In this document: piece after piece, positions 1 to 5,190 of the stretch | Numbering within the stretch: position 1 is the first letter of the stretch | How the letters are laid out: every line of letters starts with the position of its first letter | Assembly (NCBI GenBank): GCA_903957405.1 | Contig: CAJBPC010000055.1 | Location: 1 to 5,190, forward strand | Direction of reading: 5' to 3' | Length of the DNA stretch: 5,190 bases | From: an uncultured bacterium | GTDB lineage: Bacteria > Bacteroidota > Bacteroidia > Chitinophagales > Chitinophagaceae | Made by a program: the position numbers and the translations under genes | The notes under the pieces: generated by a model | Database searches by the model: none | Told to the model about the DNA's origin: nothing | What the model saw: only the letters and a program-made list of their open reading frames with translations

Positions 1-952
1 CGAAAACCGGCTGAGCGAACTCTGGAGCATCATGGACTTCAGCAACCGCGGTTTACTGGGCAAACTCGATCATTTCTCCGAGCAGTTCGCCCGGCCCATT
101 CAACAGTTCAACGATGCGGTAGCCGTCGACCGGCTGAAGAAAGTGTGTGCTCCATTTCTTCTTCGACGCATGAAAACGGATAAGAGCATCATCGCTGACC
201 TACCCGACAAAATCGAGATCGACTGTTACGCCCGACTCAATCCTGCGCAAACCGCGTTATACCAAAAGACATTGGATGAGTCTCTGGCAGCCGTCGCTCA
301 GGTCGACGGGAAAGATCATAGATCGCTGTTTCGGCGACAAGGTATCATACTGCAGATGATCCTCGTCTTGAAACAGATCTGCAATCACCCCACCCAATTT
401 CTGAAGAACCGTCAATTCGATCCGTCCCTGAGCGGCAAGACCGACCTTCTCTTCGACAAACTGGACAGCATACTCGCCCTCGATGAGAAAGTACTCATCT
501 TCACTCAATTCACCGAAATGGGCGATCTGCTGGTGCGATTCCTAAAGGATCGGTATGCAAAAACTCCATTGTTCTACCACGGCGGTTTGGGACTTAAGGC
601 CCGGAAAGAAATGGTGGCGGCTTTCCAGTCAGACCCCGAAAGGAACATGCTGATCTTGTCGCTCAAGGCCGGCGGCACGGGGCTGAACCTGACAAGTGCT
701 TGTCATGTCATCCATTACGACCTTTGGTGGAATCCCGCAGTGGAGGCACAAGCCACCGATCGGGCATTCCGAATCGGTCAGACTAAGGACGTTACCGTCC
801 ACCGCTTCATCACCAAGGACAGTTTCGAGGAACGGATCAATAATATGATCCAACAAAAGAAATCCCTGGCGCAGATGACGGTGGCCTCCGGTGAACAATG
901 GATCGGACAGCTCAGTAACGAGGAGATCCGAGACATATTCCGATTGGGATGA
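1..952 (+). CDS. SNF2-family DEAD/DEAH-box helicase, C-terminal part (5' end outside window)
   Basis: This is the second RecA-like lobe of an SNF2/RapA-type ATP-dependent DNA translocase, an enzyme class that remodels protein-DNA or nucleic-acid complexes using ATP. The frame is open from base 2, and the residues before the first ATG at 32 read ENRLSELWSI, a conserved SNF2 core motif, so that ATG is internal and the gene begins upstream. Counting from that Met, visible motifs are FLLRRMKTD (42-50), KQICNHP (114-120), KVLIFTQF (153-160, motif IV), HGG (183-185), LKAGGTGLNLT (211-221, motif V) and DRAFRIGQ (243-250, motif VI with the arginine finger), followed by the usual EERI helix and a short tail. 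The Walker A and DExH motifs must lie upstream, outside the window. The C-terminus appears intact, ending in TGA at 950-952. The gene converges on the lyase cluster and has no evident functional link to it. The cellular role of bacterial members is mostly unknown. Confidence 0.95.
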   Translation, partial: ENRLSELWSIMDFSNRGLLGKLDHFSEQFARPIQQFNDAVAVDRLKKVCAPFLLRRMKTDKSIIADLPDKIEIDCYARLNPAQTALYQKTLDESLAAVAQVDGKDHRSLFRRQGIILQMILVLKQICNHPTQFLKNRQFDPSLSGKTDLLFDKLDSILALDEKVLIFTQFTEMGDLLVRFLKDRYAKTPLFYHGGLGLKARKEMVAAFQSDPERNMLILSLKAGGTGLNLTSACHVIHYDLWWNPAVEAQATDRAFRIGQTKDVTVHRFITKDSFEERINNMIQQKKSLAQMTVASGEQWIGQLSNEEIRDIFRLG

Positions 953-1006
953 GTCCAATTGAGTTTAACTGGAACAAATGATTGCGCAGATTCGTTTTCG
1001 TCCGAA

Positions 1007-1085
1007 TGTCTATTAAAAATCATCCCCGGTCAAGGGTTGCTTGAAGCAGCTCCAGACCGGGGATGACGGCAATAGACAGCTATTT
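1007..1085. terminator. nested hairpin between convergent genes, probable bidirectional terminator
   Basis: A perfect 12-bp inverted repeat, TCATCCCCGGTC (1020-1031) with GACCGGGGATGA (1055-1066), encloses a second stem, 1034-1040 with 1046-1052 (two G-T wobbles), closed by the loop TTGAA. Outside lies a further 8-bp arm pair, TGTCTATT (1007-1014) with AATAGACA (1071-1078). On the minus strand the GC-rich stem is followed directly by ATTTTTAA, which fits an intrinsic terminator for the GH88 gene ending at 1086. On the plus strand the outer stem is followed within a few bases by TATTTTTA, so it may also stop the helicase transcript; that T-run reaches into the GH88 stop region. The rest of the gap (953-1006) shows no gene or motif I can name. 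Termination in both directions is inferred from structure alone. Confidence 0.8.
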
Positions 1086-2282
1086 TTACTTTACTGCGAG
1101 ATAACGCAACATCGCTTCGATAAAATAATAATCAGCATAGGTCAAGGCAACATCCACCTCGCCCTTGAGCGGCAATGCGCCGACATTGTGTTTCAGCAGG
1201 AATCCACCGTTGGTGCCGGGCTTTGCGAGATAGGTTTCTGAAGAGAGCGTCGTAAGGATGGTCTCCGCAGTCCTCATGTATTTATCTTTCATTTTCCCTT
1301 TTGTGAAGCCGGACAATTCGATCAGTGCCGAAGCCATGATCGATCCTGCAGACGCATCCCTCAGGACATTGGGGATGCCCGGGGCATCAAAATCCCAGTA
1401 CGGTATGCCATCCTTTGGAAGGCGCGGGTGATTCAGGATGAATGCGGCAATCTTGTGTGCCTGATCAAGATACTTTTTATCATTTGTCATCCTGTACATG
1501 ACCGTATAGCCATACAGAGCCCATGATTGTCCGCGGGCCCAGGCCGAAGTGTCATGTGCACCTTGCCAGGTCGTCTTGCGCAAAAGCTTACCGCCATTTG
1601 CCAGGGAATAGTCCAGCACGTGGTAGGCAGCGTTGTCGGGACGGAACTGGCGCTCAATCGTCGTGTTGGCGTGCGTCACTGCAATGTCACGGAATCGGGG
1701 ATCACCTCCGTTGTTGCTTACCCATGTGAGCAGTTCCAGATTCATCATATTATCGACGATGATCGCACATGTGAAGTTCTTGCTGGAATCCCAAGACTGT
1801 ATGGACTGGATGGATGGGCGGTAGCGCGTCGCAAGCGACATGGCAGCCGTGTCGATGGTTTTACGGTAAGATGGTTCCCCGGTGATGCGGAACGCATTGC
1901 CATAGGAGCAGTACATCATGAAGCCCAGATCGTGGTTGCCTGTGAAATGCTTCATCGGCTCCATGAGCTTTAACCTGGCATCTGCGGCTTTAAGGATATC
2001 AGCATTTTTGCTGTATTCATAAATGTACCAAAGTGTGCCGGGAAAGAATCCGCTGCACCACCAGGTAATGTCACTGGTCTTGAGTTTGCCGGTCTTTTCA
2101 TCGAAATGCTGGGGCATGCGGTCCGCGGGTACGCTGCGGTCGAGAAGCTTATACTGGGTCACGGCGAGTTCCATATTGCTGCGGATCTGGGTCTTGAGTG
2201 CAGCGCCTGAGATTGTCTGTCCATTCACGGATAACATGCATCCCAGGACTAGCATCAAGGGAATCGATAACTTCATCATCAT
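1086..2282 (-). CDS. GH88 unsaturated glucuronyl hydrolase (d-4,5-unsaturated beta-glucuronidase), exported
   Basis: The family removes the 4,5-unsaturated uronic acid that polysaccharide lyases leave at the non-reducing end of oligosaccharides, by hydrating the double bond. The 398-residue product matches a typical GH88 length plus a signal peptide: a hydrophobic N-terminus with likely cleavage near residue 21 (VNG before QT), which suggests periplasmic location. Visible family features are TWWCSGFFPGTLWYIYE (73-89), NHDLGFMMY (116-124), IIVDNMMNLELL (174-185), DTSAWARGQSWALYG (244-258), YWDFDAP (295-301) and DASAGSIMASALIEL (309-323). By analogy with Bacillus UGL, whose two catalytic aspartates lie about 60 residues apart, D118 and D177 are the likely catalytic pair. 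Three ATGs in a row (2282, 2279, 2276) make the exact start uncertain by two codons; no clear Shine-Dalgarno is seen. It is the last gene of the cluster, 31 bases after the heparinase-like gene. GH105 is the nearest alternative family, but the WARGQ and HDLGF motifs favour GH88. Confidence 0.93.
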   Translation of the reverse strand: MMMKLSIPLMLVLGCMLSVNGQTISGAALKTQIRSNMELAVTQYKLLDRSVPADRMPQHFDEKTGKLKTSDITWWCSGFFPGTLWYIYEYSKNADILKAADARLKLMEPMKHFTGNHDLGFMMYCSYGNAFRITGEPSYRKTIDTAAMSLATRYRPSIQSIQSWDSSKNFTCAIIVDNMMNLELLTWVSNNGGDPRFRDIAVTHANTTIERQFRPDNAAYHVLDYSLANGGKLLRKTTWQGAHDTSAWARGQSWALYGYTVMYRMTNDKKYLDQAHKIAAFILNHPRLPKDGIPYWDFDAPGIPNVLRDASAGSIMASALIELSGFTKGKMKDKYMRTAETILTTLSSETYLAKPGTNGGFLLKHNVGALPLKGEVDVALTYADYYFIEAMLRYLAVK

Positions 2283-2313
2283 TGGTAAAATTGAGGGATT
2301 TGCGTTGGTTTGA

Positions 2314-4269
2314 TCAAATGGGTTTTATGCTAATGCTGTAGCTTCCTTTCTTGCGCATTGATTTATCGAGGAGCGTGATTCGGTACAGATTCTTTCCCCA
2401 TACCCTGCTCAGGCGGATATCATCGACTGCAACTTTCTCCACTGCGTATTCAAAAACGGAGGGGTCATAGGACATCTGCACGGAGGCATCTCCGTTGGTC
2501 ATCAGTATCTTACCGGACACGGTATGTGTGGGTTCGACTGCTGACAGGAAGTTGAGTCGGTTCGGTGCTCTGGTCTCGCCAAGAACGAAACGTTCATCGA
2601 TCTGCAGGGCTCCGTTCTTATCCATGCGGTATTTCAGCTGCCAGCTGTTTACAGCTGCTTCAGTCGGATAGGCACCTGAAATGTCCAGGCTGAAGGTCTT
2701 GGAGGTCGAATCGAAAGCCGCCTGCTTTGAGCGATAATCCCTACCTTCTTTCTGCGCTACACCATTGACCATGGGAAGGTTATGGTATTCACTCTGCATG
2801 GTCCAGATCGTGTACCGCTGGCTGCTGAAAGTGAATTTGGTATAGGTACCCACTCCTGCATCCACCAGTATGGGTTTTGACTTCAGAAAATACACGAAAG
2901 TGCCGACATCGTTGTGGTTATGGCTTTCGGCGTTATAGCCACCCTTTGCACCGAAAAAGGCTTCGCCTGCGCGCATGTAACAAAATTCCGTTTGAGGATA
3001 CCACGAAAAAGCGGCATCCGAAGTGCCCGGGATGACGCCCTTGATTTCGGCACTGGACCAAAAATTTTCCATTGTCCGAAACAAGTCACGTCCTTCTATG
3101 CCCGTCTCCGGGTTTCTTTTTTCAAGATATGCTGCAAAGGATTTCATGTCATTGCTCCCGACGGCCTTGCCATACCGATAGATCACACCTGAATTACCAC
3201 CTCCCTTGGCAGATGCATCTGCAAAATTCACCACCCATCCTTCGCCGATGTATGACCTTGCAATGTATTCTCCCATATTCCGAATCTTCTGATCTGAGAA
3301 GATGTCTATGCTGCCAGCGGTTGCGTAATGCAACAATTGCAGGTAGTCATACATCTTGCCGGCTGCATGGCCCCAGTAGGAAGGTCCTTCTTCACATGCC
3401 CCGTCAGCCTTGGTGTAGTTGATGAATTTATCCGTGGAAACCATCGACTTGCGCACCCCTTCGGCTCTCCTTGCGGCATCCGGCTCCATCAGCAGGAAGC
3501 AGGCCAGTGCATTGAAATTGCACCATGGATTCCAGTTGTTGACCATTTGATCGGTCTTCCCTTCCAATGCCATCCACCAGAAATCGCTTCTTTGCAGATA
3601 CGGGTCGAGTATCCTGACTTTAACCTCTTTCCGTATTCTGGCCGAGATCACAGGATTTATCTTATCGAATTCTTTCGAAAGGAAATGGTGGATCCATGAC
3701 ATCATTGATCCGAGGTCACCTGAAGTGAGGTCAATGATCACTTCATCCAGATCAGGAAGTGATCGTTTGGATTTCTGCGTGGGGAGGTGGGCGGAAAGCA
3801 CCCAAGTGCTCATTTCACAAGTCTGCCACACACCGTTGACGATCTGATCCATGAAACGTCCTTTCCCTTCAGCCATCTCGGCCATGAACAGGCTCGCCAG
3901 GGCAGTGTTGTTGTTTCCGAATGGATTCTGCATGATCTCCCTTGAACCTGTACGTTCGAAAGCCAGGTAATCAGTAGCCTTAACCACTTCCCAATTGTAA
4001 TTGAGGAACTTTTCCCCTGCCTTGATAACATCAGCTCTCCGGTGCCCAGTCATTTTGTCCCAGGCAGCCCGATCCAGGTAGGCGGGATAACTGACCCAGC
4101 CGGTTGCCGGAAGGATCAGATCGGAGACGTTACGACCTGACAATTTAGCCTCCAGGGGTCCTTTTTGTGCATTTGCCTGGGGCATCATTGCAAGCAGACA
4201 AATGCAAAATGGTAAGATTTTTCGGATGATCATCATTTGGAAGTTGTTTGATATTTTTTGATGTGTCAT
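2314..4269 (-). CDS. heparinase II/III-family polysaccharide lyase, exported
   Basis: This is a predicted secreted lyase that cleaves a uronic-acid-containing polysaccharide by beta-elimination. Its 651 residues fit the family plan of an N-terminal alpha/alpha toroid (about 60-400) followed by a beta-sandwich heparinase II/III domain (about 425-650). Candidate active-site segments are VNNWNPWCN (243-251, asparagine), EGPSYWGHAAG (294-304, catalytic-type Tyr298) and ESHNHNDVGTF (448-458, His450/His452/Asp454). ILVDAG (467-472) and EYHNLPMVNG (494-503) supply Asp470 and His496, in the positions where relatives bind a structural metal. The signal peptide has its hydrophobic core at about 17-29 and likely cleavage after ANA (32-34). 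The first ATG gives an 11-residue extension before MMIIRK; starts at 4236 or 4233 would give a more ordinary signal peptide, but the first ATG overlaps the preceding stop as ATGA, favouring coupled translation. Substrate and exact PL family (PL12, PL21, PL33 or another) cannot be assigned by eye. Confidence 0.9.
   Translation of the reverse strand: MTHQKISNNFQMMIIRKILPFCICLLAMMPQANAQKGPLEAKLSGRNVSDLILPATGWVSYPAYLDRAAWDKMTGHRRADVIKAGEKFLNYNWEVVKATDYLAFERTGSREIMQNPFGNNNTALASLFMAEMAEGKGRFMDQIVNGVWQTCEMSTWVLSAHLPTQKSKRSLPDLDEVIIDLTSGDLGSMMSWIHHFLSKEFDKINPVISARIRKEVKVRILDPYLQRSDFWWMALEGKTDQMVNNWNPWCNFNALACFLLMEPDAARRAEGVRKSMVSTDKFINYTKADGACEEGPSYWGHAAGKMYDYLQLLHYATAGSIDIFSDQKIRNMGEYIARSYIGEGWVVNFADASAKGGGNSGVIYRYGKAVGSNDMKSFAAYLEKRNPETGIEGRDLFRTMENFWSSAEIKGVIPGTSDAAFSWYPQTEFCYMRAGEAFFGAKGGYNAESHNHNDVGTFVYFLKSKPILVDAGVGTYTKFTFSSQRYTIWTMQSEYHNLPMVNGVAQKEGRDYRSKQAAFDSTSKTFSLDISGAYPTEAAVNSWQLKYRMDKNGALQIDERFVLGETRAPNRLNFLSAVEPTHTVSGKILMTNGDASVQMSYDPSVFEYAVEKVAVDDIRLSRVWGKNLYRITLLDKSMRKKGSYSISIKPI
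4266..4269 (-). other. ATGA stop/start overlap, probable translational coupling
   Basis: On the minus strand the TGA stop of the alginate-lyase-family gene (4268-4266) and the first ATG of the heparinase-like gene (4269-4267) share bases as ATGA. No convincing Shine-Dalgarno sequence precedes this ATG, so re-initiation by ribosomes finishing the upstream gene is a reasonable inference and supports co-transcription. If the true start is instead at 4236 or 4233, the two genes would be separated by about 30 bases and this site would have no role. Confidence 0.6.
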
Positions 4270-5190
4270 TTGGGCCAGTAAAGGAATCCGCTGACTTTAC
4301 GATTGTAGCGGGTCGCGGACGGTTGAATGGCGGTGATATATCCCTTCGTTTCAGGAAAGGCGAGCAGCAGTTCTTCTAACGCATACATGGATGAAGCTGG
4401 ATCATAGGGCTTGTTGTAGTCGGCCCTTGTCTTATCGGGTGCGTAGTTGGTGTTCACAAATTCGATATGCACATTATTGGCAGGGTCAGTCAGAAAAGGC
4501 CTCCAGAAGTCCATCATGTCCTGAACGGAGACGTTGATGTTATTCTTTCGATTTTTTAAAGCAGACAAGGCTGCAGACCCTTCATACATCGCCTTGACCC
4601 TGAAGATCCGGGCATAGAAGGCCAAATTGTACGCATGGTAGGCAAAAGCATCGCGGTTGATCACATCCTCCGACTTCCCACCTGCCATCAGGTTCACATT
4701 GAGGAGTGTGGCATAGGCATTGTCCGTGTAGTCGAGCAGACCTTTGTCATTAAGGATATAACCGAAATAGTACAGCAGATTCAGGCGTATCGTCTCCCAA
4801 TTGTTCACCCTGGGGGCAAATGAGCGGTATGCAAATGCCCTTGCGCTGATCCAGTTGTCGACTTTGGAACGATCTGCGGCAGTCATCCGGTTCCTGACGA
4901 CGGAATAGGATTCATAGAAACCAAAGTAGCTCGTCTCGTTTGGGGAGTGGACGGGGCTTGCCACTTTATTGCCTGCATTGACCCATGCCAGCAGGGTGGC
5001 GACGACTTTGTCAAAGAAAGGCTTTGCTTCCGCGGGCGACTTTTCATACGTGTAAAGCCATCGCAGGGCAAGCATTTTACAGTCCTGGGCTTGTGCGGAG
5101 ATGTTGCTGAAATTGTCTGAGCCGCCTTCTATGAATGGCGTTGGTGACTTGGAGAATGCCGATGATGCAGACTGCATGATGATGGATGTC
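4266..5190 (-). CDS. alginate-lyase-family (PL5/PL38-like alpha/alpha toroid) protein, C-terminal part (5' end outside window)
   Basis: This is a probable polysaccharide lyase of the alginate lyase superfamily, with an all-helical toroid fold. The frame is open to the window edge (residues TSII precede the ATG at 5177), so that ATG is probably internal and a start, signal peptide and N-terminal part are missing. Counting from that Met, residues 33-66 (ALRWLYTYEKSP onward to LLAWV) and ETSYFGFYESYS (81-92) look like the helix pairs typical of the domain. RVNNWETIRLNLL (123-135) corresponds to the substrate-binding NN segment, and INRDAFAYHAYNLAFYARI (173-191) corresponds to the segment with the catalytic Tyr and neighbouring His (here Y180, H181). 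The end is intact, with TGA at 4268-4266. It is the first visible gene of the cluster. The family includes enzymes acting on mannuronan and glucuronan, so the name alginate lyase should not be taken as the substrate. The family call rests on motif recall, not on a search. Confidence 0.75.
   Translation of the reverse strand, partial: TSIIMQSASSAFSKSPTPFIEGGSDNFSNISAQAQDCKMLALRWLYTYEKSPAEAKPFFDKVVATLLAWVNAGNKVASPVHSPNETSYFGFYESYSVVRNRMTAADRSKVDNWISARAFAYRSFAPRVNNWETIRLNLLYYFGYILNDKGLLDYTDNAYATLLNVNLMAGGKSEDVINRDAFAYHAYNLAFYARIFRVKAMYEGSAALSALKNRKNNINVSVQDMMDFWRPFLTDPANNVHIEFVNTNYAPDKTRADYNKPYDPASSMYALEELLLAFPETKGYITAIQPSATRYNRKVSGFLYWPK

Noticed and set aside
32..34. ATG at 32 as the start of the SNF2 helicase gene
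   Set aside because: The same frame is open to base 2 and encodes the conserved ENRLSELWSI motif, so this Met is internal and the gene is cut by the window edge.
1527..1973. 148-codon plus-strand open frame inside the GH88 gene
   Set aside because: It lies wholly antisense to a well-supported GH88 coding region, and its translation shows no recognisable domain. Other antisense and off-frame open frames within the four genes were dismissed on the same grounds.
2220..2282. Lipoprotein signal (LVLGC, Cys15) at the GH88 N-terminus
   Set aside because: Leu at the -2 position is a weak lipobox fit, the stretch before Cys15 is short, and a standard cleavage site (VNG before QT) follows. It cannot be excluded, but a type I signal peptide is the better reading.
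2309..2318. Palindrome TTTGATCAAA at the end of the heparinase-like gene
   Set aside because: It is only 10 bp, overlaps the stop codon and has no loop or T-run, so it is neither a convincing terminator nor a supported operator.
2283..2330. Separate promoter for the GH88 gene
   Set aside because: I found no convincing Bacteroidota -33/-7 pair (TTTG with TAnnTTTG) at sensible spacing in this short gap; co-transcription with the upstream gene explains the layout better.
5175..5177. ATG at 5177 as the true start of the alginate-lyase-family gene
   Set aside because: The frame stays open to the edge, there is no signal peptide after this ATG, and the protein would be short for the family; it is more likely an internal Met.

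Overview
The window looks like a chromosomal piece of a Bacteroidota bacterium. The evidence is the kind of secreted lyase and unsaturated-uronyl-hydrolase genes, starts without a clear Shine-Dalgarno sequence, and moderate GC content. A Chitinophagaceae-like source is a guess from gene content, not something the sequence proves. There are four protein-coding genes, two of them cut by the window edges. I see no RNA gene, CRISPR array, insertion sequence or phage feature.

Layout: positions 1-952 (+ strand) hold the C-terminal third or so of an SNF2-family DEAD/DEAH-box helicase whose 5' part lies outside the window. It converges on a three-gene minus-strand cluster. The roughly 130-base gap between them carries a strong nested inverted repeat (1007-1078) that looks like a shared, probably bidirectional, terminator.

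Reading in the direction of transcription (right to left), the cluster has three genes. First is the C-terminal part of an alginate-lyase-family protein (5190-4266, cut at the window edge). Next is a complete exported heparinase II/III-family polysaccharide lyase (4269-2314) that overlaps the first gene by ATGA. Last is a complete exported GH88 unsaturated glucuronyl hydrolase (2282-1086), 31 bases further on. The tight packing and the single terminator at the end argue for one operon; its promoter and first codons are beyond the right edge.

How they fit together: by family knowledge, the two lyases cleave a uronic-acid-containing polysaccharide by beta-elimination and leave oligosaccharides with a 4,5-unsaturated uronic acid at the non-reducing end. 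GH88 then removes that residue. A GH88 partner suggests that the unsaturated uronate is linked to a different sugar, as in glycosaminoglycan-like, gellan-like or other glucuronate-bearing polymers, rather than pure alginate. The actual substrate cannot be read from the sequence. No SusC/SusD pair or regulator is visible, so whether this is the tail of a larger polysaccharide utilisation locus is open. I did not find a clearly new type of system; the points of interest are the enzyme combination, a possible atypical active site in the first lyase, and the terminator.
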